From: Geobacteraceae bacterium
GTDB lineage: Bacteria; Desulfobacterota; Desulfuromonadia; Geobacterales; Geobacteraceae
Length of the DNA stretch: 34,339 bases
Direction: 5' to 3'
NCBI GenBank assembly: GCA_023701365.1
Contig: JAMPXD010000014.1
Span: 1-34,339, forward strand
Positions 18,390-27,348 of the stretch are shown piece after piece. Under the pieces are notes generated by a model that was not told the origin of the DNA, made no database searches, and saw only the letters and a program-made list of their open reading frames with translations. Each line of letters starts with the position of its first letter. Position 1 is the stretch's first letter. Both the position numbers and the translations under genes were made by a program.

Positions 18390-19184
18390 TTACCAGATCC
18401 CCATAGCCATCTTTGTCCCCATCACGATCAGGAGAAAGGCGAAGAACTTCTTAAGCAGCGGGACGGGGAGGCTGTGGGCGAGCCTGGCCCCGAAGGGAGC
18501 GGTAAGGATGCTGACAACAGCTATGCCGAGGAGGGCGGGGAGATAGACGAAACCGAGGGTGTGGGGAGGGAGGGAGTTGACGAAGAGGCCATTGGCCACG
18601 TATCCGGCGGCGCCGGCAAGGGCGATGGGGAATCCGATCGCCGAGGAGGTGCCTATGGCGTTGTGCAGGGTGACGTTGCACCAGACGAGCAACGGGACCG
18701 ACATGCTCCCGCCGCCGATGCCGACCAGGCTGGAGACGCCGCCGATCACGCTCCCCGCCCCGAACATGCCGCCGGCGCCGGGCAGTTGGCGGGACGGCGC
18801 CGGCTTGACGTTGAGGAGCATCTGGAAGGCCACGTAGTAGAGAAACAGAACGAAGAATCCCTTCAGGAAACCGGTGGAGAGTTGGGCGGCGACCCACGAG
18901 CCGAGGAAGGTGCCGACCAGAATCCCGGGGGTAATGCGGCGGAACACCTGCCAGTCGACTGCCCCCCTGCTGTGGTGGGCGCGGAGGCTGGAGATCGAAG
19001 TGAACATGATGCTGGCAAGTGAGGTGCCGAGCGCCAGATGGAGGATGAAATGGGCCGGCATTTGCTGGGCCGTGAAGAGGAAGGTGAGTATCGGCACGAC
19101 CACCAGCCCGCCGCCGACGCCCAGCAATCCAGCCAGCAGACCCGCGAAAGCGCCGAGAGCCATGTAGAGCAGCCAGTATGTCAT
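18390..19184 (-). CDS. TauE/SafE family sulfite exporter/permease
   Basis: A 264-residue, very hydrophobic protein with about eight predicted membrane spans. The N-terminal GAFAGLLAGLLGVGGGLVVV and the internal GVSSLVGIGGGSMSVPLLV are the two family hallmark repeats. TauE/SafE proteins move sulfite, sulfonates or organic anions; the substrate here is unknown. ATG 19184 was chosen because it starts the first membrane helix and has GGAG 8 nt upstream; the open frame continues 34 residues further up without a binding site. It lies in the same orientation, 17 nt upstream of the REC-DHp gene and 127 nt after the CoA-transferase. It has no obvious role in chemosensing. Confidence 0.9.
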   Translation of the reverse strand: MTYWLLYMALGAFAGLLAGLLGVGGGLVVVPILTFLFTAQQMPAHFILHLALGTSLASIMFTSISSLRAHHSRGAVDWQVFRRITPGILVGTFLGSWVAAQLSTGFLKGFFVLFLYYVAFQMLLNVKPAPSRQLPGAGGMFGAGSVIGGVSSLVGIGGGSMSVPLLVWCNVTLHNAIGTSSAIGFPIALAGAAGYVANGLFVNSLPPHTLGFVYLPALLGIAVVSILTAPFGARLAHSLPVPLLKKFFAFLLIVMGTKMAMGIW

Positions 19185-19311
19185 GATCGATCTCCATCCG
19201 ATTCTGTGGTTTCCGGTAAGCAATGATATACTCCGCGCGACCGGTTTTTCAACAGAAATCGCAGATCGAGTCATCATGAAAACCAACTTTACGTCATCTT
19301 CTGAATTGACT

Positions 19312-20526
19312 TCATGCCCCCAGAGGCATGGTTACGGCGGGCTGAATCCCGGTGAGCAGCAACTGTTCCTTGAGCAGTTCCTCGGCATGCTCCCTGAGCA
19401 CTTCGTGGGTATGCTCCCCCAGGAGCGGCGGCCGGCGGCGATAGGTCACCGGCGTTTCAGAGAGGTGCAGCGGATTGCCCAACACCTTGACCAGCCCCAT
19501 CGGATGCTCAAACTCGACGATCATGCCGCGGTGCAGCACCTGCGGATCGTTCAGGGCTTCATCCAGTGTGTTGATGGGCCCGCAGGGAATCTGCGCCAGG
19601 CGAATTTTTTCGAGCCAATGCTCCGCCTCATGCTGGATGAAGATCGATTCCAGCAATGCGGTCAATTCTGTGCAGTGCCGAAGCCGATCGCCGTTGGTGG
19701 CAAAGCGCGGATCGTCGCATACGCCATCGCCCAATTGCAGCAGGTCGCAGAAGCGCTGCCAGTGTCCTTCTGTCCCGACGGCAATGATCATGTGCTTGTC
19801 ACGCGCCCTGAAAACCTGATACGGGACGATGTTCGCGTGGCGATTGCCCAGGCGCGGCGGCAGTTGCTGCGTTGCGAAAAACTGGCTCGCCATGACCGGC
19901 GCCCAGCTCAGTTGTCCATCGAGCAGCGCCTGATCGATACACTGTCCTTGCCCGGTCCTCTCCCGCACGTACAAGGAAGTGAGAATCGCCATTGCCGACC
20001 AGACCCCGCTGGTCAGGTCGGCGATGGCTACCGGCCAGCGCATCGGTTCACCATCGCTCTCACCCGTCGCCGCCATCAGGCCCGCTTCGCCCTGCGCCAC
20101 CAGATCATAGCCGCCGCGACCCGCATACGGACCTGTTCGTCCGTAGACCGTGATCGAGCAGTAGATCAGGCGGGGATTGAGAGCGCGCAAGGTTTCCGGA
20201 TCGAGCCCAACCTTCTTCAGCGATTCGATCGCCCGCACGTTGCAGACAAATACATCGGCCTTCTCCAGCAGCCGGCGCATGGTCGCCTGGCCTTCGCTCG
20301 ATTTGATGTCGATCTCGACGCTTCGTTTGTTGCGGTTGATCGCCAGGTAGTACGCGCTCTCCGTGCCGATGAACGGTGGTCCCCATTTGCGGCTCTGGTC
20401 GCCGGCGCCGGGCCGTTCAACCTTGATCACGTCAGCGCCGAGATCGCCCAGGATCATGGTGCAGTAGGGACCTGCGAGTGCTTCGGTAAGATCGATGACA
20501 CGTATGCCTTCGAGTGCTGATCGCAT
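19312..20526 (-). CDS. Family III CoA-transferase (CaiB/BaiF type)
   Basis: A 404-residue enzyme that transfers CoA between carboxylic acids. Family III features are the N-terminal GIRVIDLTEALAGPY, the GADVIKVERPG block, the NRNKRSVEIDIK strand and catalytic aspartate D170 in VAIADLTSG; the C-terminal half has PCGPINTLDEAL. The donor and acceptor acids cannot be deduced. ATG 20526 has AGGAGG immediately upstream, so it is preferred over the frame's earlier start at 20559. It lies 29 nt after an MCP stop and shares its orientation. A metabolic enzyme among signalling genes is unusual; it may have been inserted later, or it may consume the compound sensed by the adjacent receptor. Both are guesses. 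Confidence 0.92.
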   Translation of the reverse strand: MRSALEGIRVIDLTEALAGPYCTMILGDLGADVIKVERPGAGDQSRKWGPPFIGTESAYYLAINRNKRSVEIDIKSSEGQATMRRLLEKADVFVCNVRAIESLKKVGLDPETLRALNPRLIYCSITVYGRTGPYAGRGGYDLVAQGEAGLMAATGESDGEPMRWPVAIADLTSGVWSAMAILTSLYVRERTGQGQCIDQALLDGQLSWAPVMASQFFATQQLPPRLGNRHANIVPYQVFRARDKHMIIAVGTEGHWQRFCDLLQLGDGVCDDPRFATNGDRLRHCTELTALLESIFIQHEAEHWLEKIRLAQIPCGPINTLDEALNDPQVLHRGMIVEFEHPMGLVKVLGNPLHLSETPVTYRRRPPLLGEHTHEVLREHAEELLKEQLLLTGIQPAVTMPLGA

Positions 20527-20555
20527 GCTTCCTCCTGTATGGGTTACAGTATCTC

Positions 20556-22868
20556 TCACTCTACCCGGAACTGGGCCACCAGGGAGGCCAAGTCGAGCGC
20601 CTGCCGGGAGAGCCCTTCGGCGGACTGGGAAAGCTGTTCAACGGAGGTGAGGTTCTCCCTGGTGATGTCGCTGATGTTCTCCATGGCAACCACCACCATC
20701 TCGCCACCTTTCTTCTGCTCGGAGGTGGCATTGGCCACCGACTGGGTCATGGCGCTCATGGAATTCACCGACATCGCTATTTGCCGCGCCGACAGCGCCT
20801 GCTCGCGGGTGGCGATGTTGACCTGCTGGGTGACGCTGTTCATGTTTTCCACGGCTACCCGGATTTGCCTGCTCCCCTGGGCCTGCTCTCTGGTCGCCCC
20901 GGTTACCTCCTGGGTAATTACGTTCATTTTTTCTATTGCGACCCGGATCTGCCGCCCTCCCAGCGCCTGCTCCCTGGCGGCGTTCGCCACCATGGCGGTC
21001 GATGCGCTCATCTTCTCCACCGCCGTTATCACCTGCTCGGAGGCGCTCGCCTGTTCGGCAGCCATCCGGGAAATCTCCCCCATCAGCTCGCTGGTCTGCT
21101 CGATGCTCCTGACGATGTTCACCAGGGCGTTGCCGGCAACTCCGGAAAGCTCCATGGAGGACTGGGCCTCGCGGGAGGCGAGCTCGCCATATTTGACGGA
21201 ATCGCTGGTGTCGGCCTGGACCTGTTTGATGACCTGGCCGATCTCCCTGGTGGCGGCCACGCTCCGTTCGGCAAGCTTGCGCACCTCGTCGGCAACCACG
21301 GCAAAACCACGCCCCGCATCGCCGGCGCGGGCCGCCTCTATGGCGGCGTTCAGGGCAAGCAGGTTGGTCTGATCGGCAATCTCGTTGATGACCTTGACGA
21401 TGTTGCCGATCTCTTCGGAACGCTTACCCAGGTTGACGATGGAGGCGGCGGTCTTGCCGCTCACCTCCGCTACCCGTTGCATCGCGGCCAGGGCATCCTG
21501 AACTGCCTGCTGGCCCGCCAGACCCTCCTTGGCAGCAGTCTTCGCCACCGCATCGGCCTCGGAGACATTGTCGGCGGTCTGCTTGATGGAGGTGGCCATC
21601 TGCTCGATCGTGGCAGAGGCTTCGGACACCACCTTCTGCAGCTCCTGGGAATTCCCCGCTACCTGCTCGATCGAGACCGTCATCTGTTCGACCGTGGAGG
21701 AAGTCTCGCTCACCGATGATGCCAGGTCTTCGGTGTTCTGGGCGACCTTCTCAATAGAGACAGTCATCTGCTCTATGGTGGCGGAGGTCTCGGAAACCGA
21801 GGAGGCCATTACCTCGGCGCTCTTCGCCACCTGTTCGCTGGAGACCCCGAGTTCCTGGATGGAGGAGGAAACCTCTTCGCTGTTGGAAGCGAGCGCATCG
21901 GCATTGGTCGCCACCGACTGGATGGAAGCCGCCATCTGCACCATGGTGCTGGAGGTTTCTTCGGCGGCGGACGACTGGGAATACGCGGACTTGGTGAGTT
22001 GGGCGGAGTTGGCGGATATCTGGCCGGCGGCGGAGGCCACCTGACTGGAGGTGTCCTTGATCTGGCCGACCATGGCGCGCAGGCTCTCCACCATGGCACG
22101 CATGGCGTTGATGATCTGGCCGATCTCGTCCTTGCTCCCCTGTTCCAGATGAACGGTCAGGTCACCCTCGGCAACACGACGCGCGGTCGTAAGCGCCAGT
22201 TCCAGGGGAGCGGTGATGATCCTGGCCATGAGAAGACTGCCAATTACCGCAATCGTGAGCGCGACAAGAAACATGGCAATGAGGACCGTTGCGACAATGG
22301 TGAGCTTTTTCGCGGCGGACGCTTCCATCGCCCTGCTCATGGCGTCCTCATGGGTAGCCAGTTCGTTCATATGTTTGCGAATGGCGTCAAACTTGTCGTC
22401 GGCAGTCCCCATGAACATGGTTGACGTGTTGATGTCCGATTCGGCCAGATCAATGACGTCACCCGCAATCTTCTGGTATTCGGCCAACTCCTTCGAGATG
22501 GCCTCGTAAAGCTTCCTTTCCTTGTCCGGCAACGCTTTTGAGCCGAGCTTCCCTGTTACCAGCTTCAGATTCCTGTCAATGGTGCCCGTCTGCTCTTTGC
22601 CGAGCTCGCTGAGCTTCGCCGGATCGTAGTTGGCGGTCGCCCAGGCAAGGAACCGGTATAGATTGGAGTGCACCGCCTCGATGTCGGTGAGAATCCCGGT
22701 GCTTTGCTGATAGCTCTTGAACCTCGCATTGTATTCATCTATCACATTCTTCTGGCTCTGGAGCCCGATATAGGTCATGACCCCGAAGGCGATGAGCAGC
22801 ATCATGACAATGGCGGGCGCCACCATCAGTTTTTTTGACATTTTGAGATCCATGAGCAATCTTTTCAT
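20556..22868 (-). CDS. Methyl-accepting chemotaxis protein with four-helix-bundle sensor (operon B)
   Basis: A 770-residue chemoreceptor. TM1 is at about residues 14-34 ([19 protein letters not shown]), followed by an all-helical periplasmic domain of about 150 residues with features of the 4HB_MCP family (a polar helix with [20 protein letters not shown], then NINTS/TADDKF-like later helices). TM2 ([20 protein letters not shown]) is near residue 195, then HAMP ([20 protein letters not shown]), then the long hairpin with its tip [11 protein letters not shown] around residue 506. Its cytoplasmic domain is very like that of the MCP at 5964-8591, including the 28-residue repeats, so they should co-assemble. 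ATG 22868 has AGGGAG upstream; a longer frame from 22955 has no such site. It follows the Cache-protein gene after a 58-nt gap containing a strong hairpin. Confidence 0.94.
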   Translation of the reverse strand: MKRLLMDLKMSKKLMVAPAIVMMLLIAFGVMTYIGLQSQKNVIDEYNARFKSYQQSTGILTDIEAVHSNLYRFLAWATANYDPAKLSELGKEQTGTIDRNLKLVTGKLGSKALPDKERKLYEAISKELAEYQKIAGDVIDLAESDINTSTMFMGTADDKFDAIRKHMNELATHEDAMSRAMEASAAKKLTIVATVLIAMFLVALTIAVIGSLLMARIITAPLELALTTARRVAEGDLTVHLEQGSKDEIGQIINAMRAMVESLRAMVGQIKDTSSQVASAAGQISANSAQLTKSAYSQSSAAEETSSTMVQMAASIQSVATNADALASNSEEVSSSIQELGVSSEQVAKSAEVMASSVSETSATIEQMTVSIEKVAQNTEDLASSVSETSSTVEQMTVSIEQVAGNSQELQKVVSEASATIEQMATSIKQTADNVSEADAVAKTAAKEGLAGQQAVQDALAAMQRVAEVSGKTAASIVNLGKRSEEIGNIVKVINEIADQTNLLALNAAIEAARAGDAGRGFAVVADEVRKLAERSVAATREIGQVIKQVQADTSDSVKYGELASREAQSSMELSGVAGNALVNIVRSIEQTSELMGEISRMAAEQASASEQVITAVEKMSASTAMVANAAREQALGGRQIRVAIEKMNVITQEVTGATREQAQGSRQIRVAVENMNSVTQQVNIATREQALSARQIAMSVNSMSAMTQSVANATSEQKKGGEMVVVAMENISDITRENLTSVEQLSQSAEGLSRQALDLASLVAQFRVE

Positions 22869-22894
22869 GCGGACTTCTCCCTCTGGTATGGAGT

Positions 22895-22914
22895 GGAGGG
22901 GGAATCCCCCCTCC
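22895..22914. repeat. GC-rich hairpin between the Cache-protein gene and an MCP
   Basis: GGAGGGGG, loop AATC, CCCCCTCC gives 8 perfect pairs, 12 nt after the Cache-protein stop. No T-run follows on the minus strand, so it is less likely a full terminator than an mRNA-stability or partial-attenuation element. Confidence 0.5.
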
Positions 22915-22926
22915 TCCTTAATCACT

Positions 22927-23388
22927 TTACTTGTAGACCCCGCCGGCGACCACAATATCCTCGTACTTCTCGAAGTAGGTCGTTTTCTGTTCGATGCTCT
23001 TCGAGAGCGGGTTGGTGTATTTGTAGTCCTGCCACCCTTTACCCTTGGTCTTGGCGGTTTCCATCCTCTCCTTGATAAGGAACTTGCCGTCGGCGTCCTT
23101 CAGCTCCAGCAGGTCCTTGCCGACCATCTTGGCGTTCTGGCCATGGGCGAGGCATTTGCCGTTCAAGTCATACGCGGTGATGTAGAGGTCTTTAACTGTG
23201 AACTTCCCCTGGTGGTTGTTGAACTCGGCGAAAGCCTTGTCCTTGCCGTTGGCCTTGATATAGGCGACCGCCTTTTTCACCATGGCCTCGGCCTCCTTGG
23301 ACGTAGCCCTTTCGGCCCCGAACGAGACCCCCGTGATCCCCACCGCGAGACAGACAAACAACATGAAACTCACTACCTTCTTCATCAT
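22927..23388 (-). CDS. Secreted single Cache-domain protein
   Basis: A 153-residue protein with a clear Sec signal peptide (MMKKVV, then [19 protein letters not shown], likely cut after the GVSFG/AE region). A small Cache-type sensor follows: helix [20 protein letters not shown], then [20 protein letters not shown], then [18 protein letters not shown] and a C-terminal [16 protein letters not shown] strand. There is no transmembrane anchor after the signal and no kinase or MCP output, so it is a free periplasmic ligand-binding-type domain. The start is ATG 23388 (or the adjacent ATG 23385), with GGAGGAGG just upstream. It sits between cheW and a 4HB-type MCP in operon B and might deliver a ligand to that receptor; this is inference. 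Stand-alone Cache proteins of this type are of unknown function. Confidence 0.85.
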   Translation of the reverse strand: MMKKVVSFMLFVCLAVGITGVSFGAERATSKEAEAMVKKAVAYIKANGKDKAFAEFNNHQGKFTVKDLYITAYDLNGKCLAHGQNAKMVGKDLLELKDADGKFLIKERMETAKTKGKGWQDYKYTNPLSKSIEQKTTYFEKYEDIVVAGGVYK

Positions 23389-23526
23389 TTCCTCCTCCTT
23401 TTGCAGGTTATGAAGTCGCTCCGCCCACGCCGCAGCCGCTGTGGCAATCGCGAACTTCCATTCAAATCGCTTCACTGATCATCATCAGCACGATGCTGAC
23501 ATCGGTGCCGCCTCCAGGGCGATTCC

Positions 23527-24078
23527 TTACGATACGAGCAGGGAGCTGTTCAAATCGAGCATTATGATAAGCCTGTTCTCCAGTTTGCCGATCCCTTTTA
23601 TGTAATTCCCGTCGAGGGAGGTTGCCTCCTCCGGGATCACTTCCACTATTGTCGAAGGGACCTTGATCACCTGGGAAACATTGTCCACCAGCATCCCCAG
23701 CCGTTTTTCCCCCAGCTCCACGACGACTATCCGCTGCCCGTCGTTTGCTTCCACATCAAGGAGGGCGAAACGCTTCCTCAGATCCACCACCGGTATTATC
23801 TTGCCGCGCAGGTTGATGACCCCCCGCACATGCAGCGGCGCCCCCGGAACCGGCGTGACGTCGGTCGCCCGGATGATCTCCTGAACGCTGCCGATGTCCA
23901 CGCCGAACTCTTCCTTGCCCAGATTGAAGGTTACAAGATGATGGATTATTTCCGCTGCGCTCTTTCCCGGGTTCTCCTGCTCACAGCTCGCATCCCGTTG
24001 CGCATTGACCATGAAGCGGGCCAGGATATCCTCCGCCAACCCGGATTCCGGGAGTCTTAATTCGCTGTTGCTGTTCAT
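23527..24078 (-). CDS. cheW: CheW adaptor protein with N-terminal extension (operon B)
   Basis: A 183-residue CheW. The conserved core begins at about residue 45 (HHLVTFNLGKEEFGVDI) with VQEIIRATDVTPVPGAPLHV, RGVINLRGKIIPVVDLRKRF and MLVDNVSQVIKVPS. It is highly similar to the CheW of operon A over the core, and both carry the N-terminal block LP-x-(A/S)-GLAEDIL-x2-F. ATG 24078 has AGGAG 6 nt upstream and is preferred over a frame start at 24108 that would overlap the MCP stop. It lies 16 nt after the CZB-type MCP. With no CheA in operon B, this CheW presumably couples operon B receptors to the operon A CheA. Confidence 0.95.
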   Translation of the reverse strand: MNSNSELRLPESGLAEDILARFMVNAQRDASCEQENPGKSAAEIIHHLVTFNLGKEEFGVDIGSVQEIIRATDVTPVPGAPLHVRGVINLRGKIIPVVDLRKRFALLDVEANDGQRIVVVELGEKRLGMLVDNVSQVIKVPSTIVEVIPEEATSLDGNYIKGIGKLENRLIIMLDLNSSLLVS

Positions 24079-24094
24079 CTTGCTCTCCTTTCGA

Positions 24095-26416
24095 TTAACC
24101 GGGTTCATTAGTTATTGCGAACTGGGCCACCAGGGATTTGAGGGAATCCGCCTGCTGAGCCAGGTTCAGGGCGGATTTATTGAGTGTCTCCACCGAAGAG
24201 AGATTTCCCCTGGCAAGTCCGCTGATATTCTCCATCGCGGCCACAACCATTTCACCACCCCTCTGCTGTTCAGAGGTGGCATTGGCCACCTGCTGGGTCA
24301 TGGTGTTCATGCTGCTTATGGCGGTTACGATCTGCCGCGCCGAAAGCGACTGCTCGCGGGTCGCCAGACTGACCTGCTGGGTGACGCCGTTCATGTTCTC
24401 CACGGCGATCCGTATCTGGCGGCTCCCCATGGCCTGCTCACGGGTGGCTCCGGCAACCTCCCGGGTCAAGCCGTTCATCCGCTCGATCGCGGTCCGGATC
24501 TGGCGCCCCCCCTGGGCCTGTTCACGGGCCGCTCCGGCCACCATCCTGGTCGATTCGCTCATCTTTCCCACCGCCCTGATCACCTGGGTGGAGGCGGCCG
24601 CCTGTTCTGCGGCCATCCGTGCTACGTCGCTCATCAGGCCGCTCGTCTGCTCAATGCTCTTGACGATGTTGGCCAGGGCATTGCCGGCGATCCCGGACAG
24701 GTCCATGGATGCCCGGGCTTCGCGGGAGGCAAGTTCCCCGTATCTGACCGAGTCGCTGGTGTCGGCCTGGACCTGCTTGATCACCTGGCCGATCTCCCTG
24801 GTGGCGGTGACGCTCCGCTCAGCAAGCTTTCTCACTTCTTCGGCGACGACGGCAAACCCCCTGCCGGCATCACCGGCGCGGGCCGCCTCGATGGCCGCGT
24901 TGAGGGCGAGCAGGTTGGTCTGGTCCGCTATTTCGTTGATGACCTTGACGATGTTGCCGATCTCTTCGGAACGCTTCCCCAGAGTGATTATGGATGCTGC
25001 GGTTTTCTCACTCACTTCCGCTACCCGCTTCATGGCGGCGAGGGTTTCCTGGATCGCCTGTTGCCCGGCGGAGCCCTCTCTTGCGGCGGTCTTCGCCACG
25101 GCGTCCGCCTCTGCCACCCTGTCGGCGGTCTGGCTGATGGAAACTGCCATCTGCTCGACCGTGGCCACGGTCTCGGTTACGACCTTCTGCAGCTCCTGGG
25201 AGTTTCCCGCCACCTGCTCGATGGAGACGGTCATCTGCTCGACGGTGGAGGAGGTCTCTGAAACCGAGGCAGCAAGCTCTTCGCTGTTCTGCGCCACCTT
25301 TTCTATTGAAACGGTCATCTGCTCGATGGTGGCCGAGGTCTCGGAAACCGAGGAGGCCATCACCTCGGCGCTCTTTGCCACCTGCTCGCTCGTTGTTCCA
25401 AGTTCCTGGAGGGACGAGGAAACCTCATCGGCATTGCCGGCCAGGGAATCGGCGTTCTTTGCCACGGTCTGGATGGAGGCGGACATCTGGACCATGGTGC
25501 TGGAAGTCTCTTCGGAAGCTGACGACTGTTCACGGGCTGCCCTGGCAAGCTGGGCGGAGCCGGAGGCGATCTCATCCGAAGCGGAGGCAAGCTGGAGCGA
25601 GGTGTCCCTGATCCTGCCGACCAGCTCCTTCAGGTTTGCCGCCATGAGATTCATGGCATTGAACAGGTCCCCCATTTCGTCCTGGGTCTCCACCCTTATG
25701 AACTGGTTCAGATCTCCCGCAGCAACGGCCCGGGCAAACTCGACTCCCCGCACCACCGGTCTCGTGATCGACCGGGTAATCAGCCAGCCGACGAGGCCCC
25801 CGACCAGCACCGCAGCTATGCTGATGACGATGGTAACGATCCGGGTTTCCATGGCACGTTTAAGCATCCCTTGCTCGGACAGAATGTTCTTCCTTGATAT
25901 CTCGTTCATCGCAGCGAGTTCATCCTGGACCTTTTTCAGGTTCGGCTGGGTCTGCTGGGAAAATATGGCTTCCGCCTCTCTGCGCCCCTCGACCCCATTT
26001 GCCGTCTTGAGGCAGATCTTCTTGATATTGGCCGCGGATTCATGGAGTTTCCGGTGCGGCTCTTCTATCTCGGCCAGAGGCTCCTTCAATGCCGGGATTA
26101 TCGTTTCCGCCAGCCTCCGTCCGTCACCGTAGTACCATTTGCCGAAGCCGCACTGGGTATGGTCCAGCTCCACGGTCAATTCCCCGACGTGGTCGTCCAG
26201 GAGGAAGACGCTGACATTCTTTACCCAGTTCAGGTGGTCGACTTCCCTCTGCAGCAGTTCACCCCTGAGGGCGTTGCCAGTTATGACCGCCTGGCCGTCT
26301 TTCACCACCTCGGTAAGGCCGCTGATCGCCCACAGACTTGTCACCAGGAGGAGGAGCAGCACGCTGCCGATGCCAATCGATATTTTCTGCCACAACTTGA
26401 GGCTGCTCCATCTCAT
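24095..26416 (-). CDS. Methyl-accepting chemotaxis protein with periplasmic CZB-like zinc-binding sensor
   Basis: A 773-residue chemoreceptor. TM1 is at about residues 12-32 and TM2 ([20 protein letters not shown]) near 200; the region between is helical. It contains a pattern like the chemoreceptor zinc-binding (CZB) domain: H61 in DHLNWV, C89 in CGFGKWYYG, and the H121-x3-H125 pair in EPHRKLH, fitting a 3His-1Cys zinc site. CZB domains described so far are mostly cytoplasmic; here the predicted topology puts it in the periplasm. HAMP then leads to the same very long hairpin (tip [22 protein letters not shown]) with 28-residue repeats found in the other MCPs. The C-terminus ends ITNEPG with no CheR tether. 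It lies in operon B between cheY and cheW. Confidence 0.92.
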   Translation of the reverse strand: MRWSSLKLWQKISIGIGSVLLLLLVTSLWAISGLTEVVKDGQAVITGNALRGELLQREVDHLNWVKNVSVFLLDDHVGELTVELDHTQCGFGKWYYGDGRRLAETIIPALKEPLAEIEEPHRKLHESAANIKKICLKTANGVEGRREAEAIFSQQTQPNLKKVQDELAAMNEISRKNILSEQGMLKRAMETRIVTIVISIAAVLVGGLVGWLITRSITRPVVRGVEFARAVAAGDLNQFIRVETQDEMGDLFNAMNLMAANLKELVGRIRDTSLQLASASDEIASGSAQLARAAREQSSASEETSSTMVQMSASIQTVAKNADSLAGNADEVSSSLQELGTTSEQVAKSAEVMASSVSETSATIEQMTVSIEKVAQNSEELAASVSETSSTVEQMTVSIEQVAGNSQELQKVVTETVATVEQMAVSISQTADRVAEADAVAKTAAREGSAGQQAIQETLAAMKRVAEVSEKTAASIITLGKRSEEIGNIVKVINEIADQTNLLALNAAIEAARAGDAGRGFAVVAEEVRKLAERSVTATREIGQVIKQVQADTSDSVRYGELASREARASMDLSGIAGNALANIVKSIEQTSGLMSDVARMAAEQAAASTQVIRAVGKMSESTRMVAGAAREQAQGGRQIRTAIERMNGLTREVAGATREQAMGSRQIRIAVENMNGVTQQVSLATREQSLSARQIVTAISSMNTMTQQVANATSEQQRGGEMVVAAMENISGLARGNLSSVETLNKSALNLAQQADSLKSLVAQFAITNEPG

Positions 26417-26443
26417 CGGTCTTCTCCTTTTCTCAAGTCATCT

Positions 26444-26827
26444 TTATGCGGCCGCAGCCTGCGGCAGGATCTTTTCGATAAGGGTGTAGAGGTCCGCAGG
26501 GTTGAACGGCTTTTTCAGATATCCTTTGGCGCCGAGTCTCAGGCCGCGGATGGTGTCCTCCTCCTTACCTTCGGTGCTGATGACGATCACCGGAATCCTG
26601 GCGGGCAAGCCGGACTGGGAAGCCTTTTCCAGGAACTGGACGCCGTTCATGACCGGCATGTTGATGTCGAGCAGGATCAGTTGTACGTCTTTCTGCAGGG
26701 CGAGAACATCCAGGGCCTCCTGGCCGTTCATCGCATCGACGATCTCGCATTTGTAGCGGGACATGACCAGTCGATACATCTGGTGGATCAGGGAAGAATC
26801 GTCTACCACGAGAATTTTCTTTAACAT
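26444..26827 (-). CDS. cheY: CheY-type single-domain response regulator (operon B)
   Basis: A 127-residue stand-alone receiver with D9/D10, phospho-acceptor D54 in LLDINMPVMNG, switch region VISTEGKEED and lysine in YLKKPF. It is a close paralog of the operon A CheY (13570-13962): most of the first 60 residues and the GAKGYLKKPF end are the same, with divergence in helix 4 and the C-terminal tail. It follows the receiver gene at 26862-27260 by 34 nt, the same order as in operon A. The differing tails suggest different targets or phosphate lifetimes. Confidence 0.94.
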   Translation of the reverse strand: MLKKILVVDDSSLIHQMYRLVMSRYKCEIVDAMNGQEALDVLALQKDVQLILLDINMPVMNGVQFLEKASQSGLPARIPVIVISTEGKEEDTIRGLRLGAKGYLKKPFNPADLYTLIEKILPQAAAA

Positions 26828-26861
26828 ATGGCCCTCGCTTGATTTCTGAAATTGATGAGAT

Positions 26862-27260
26862 TCATTTGGATGCTGATTTCACTGCTATGCCCATGGACCC
26901 CACGATGTTCATCAGTGCCCTGATGTCAATCGGTTTCATGAAGTAATGGAGGGCGCCGCGCCGATAGGCTTCAGTCTCGATCTCCTCGCTCCCGTAGCCG
27001 GTCATGATGATCACCTCGGCTGCATAATGCTGCTTGATGTAGCTTAACAGCTCAAGCCCTTCGATTCCGTTGACCCCCGACATCCTTATGTCGGCGATTA
27101 CCAGGTCAAAACGTGAGTTTCCCAATGCCTCTTCTGCCGCCTCGATTTCATCGCAGGCGACGACCTCGACTCCGTCGGTCTTGAGAGCATGGGAAAGGCT
27201 CAGAAGAATTGACTGTTCATCATCCACGATCAGTATTTTCTTGATTCCGTCGCAATTCAT
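26862..27260 (-). CDS. Stand-alone receiver (NtrC-like REC) response regulator, first gene of operon B
   Basis: A 132-residue receiver with D13/D14 (LIVDDE), acceptor D57 in IADIRMSGVNGIEGLELL, IIMTGYGS and FMKPID. It is paralogous over nearly its whole length to the first gene of operon A. ATG 27260 is chosen because AGGAGGGG stands directly upstream; the open frame runs 24 residues further into promoter sequence. No output domain is present. It is the first gene behind the sigma-54 promoter at 27308-27323. Because both operons open with this gene type, it may modulate the local kinase/activator pathway, for example as an alternative phosphate acceptor; that is inference. Confidence 0.9.
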   Translation of the reverse strand: MNCDGIKKILIVDDEQSILLSLSHALKTDGVEVVACDEIEAAEEALGNSRFDLVIADIRMSGVNGIEGLELLSYIKQHYAAEVIIMTGYGSEEIETEAYRRGALHYFMKPIDIRALMNIVGSMGIAVKSASK

Positions 27261-27307
27261 CACCCCTCCTGAAATGAGAAATTTGATTGGCACTTGTCGG
27301 GTCTTAA

Positions 27308-27323
27308 AGCATTCAGTATGCCA
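27308..27323 (-). promoter_or_regulatory. Sigma-54 (RpoN) promoter of chemosensory operon B
   Basis: The minus strand reads TGGCATACTGAATGCT, GG and GC separated by 10 nt, 48 nt upstream of the start codon. It matches promoter A at 13 of 16 positions. The surrounding intergenic region (27261-27610) also holds two dyads and the terminator of the upstream kinase gene. Confidence 0.83.
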
Positions 27324-27348
27324 TTCGGGCAAATTGCAAAAAATTAAA

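Noticed and set aside
24180-26132. A 650-codon plus-strand open frame opposite the CZB-type MCP, and similar long antisense frames opposite the other MCPs
   Set aside because: They are low-complexity shadows of repetitive, GC-rich MCP genes, with no ribosome binding sites and no recognisable domains; the minus-strand frames carry full MCP domain sets.
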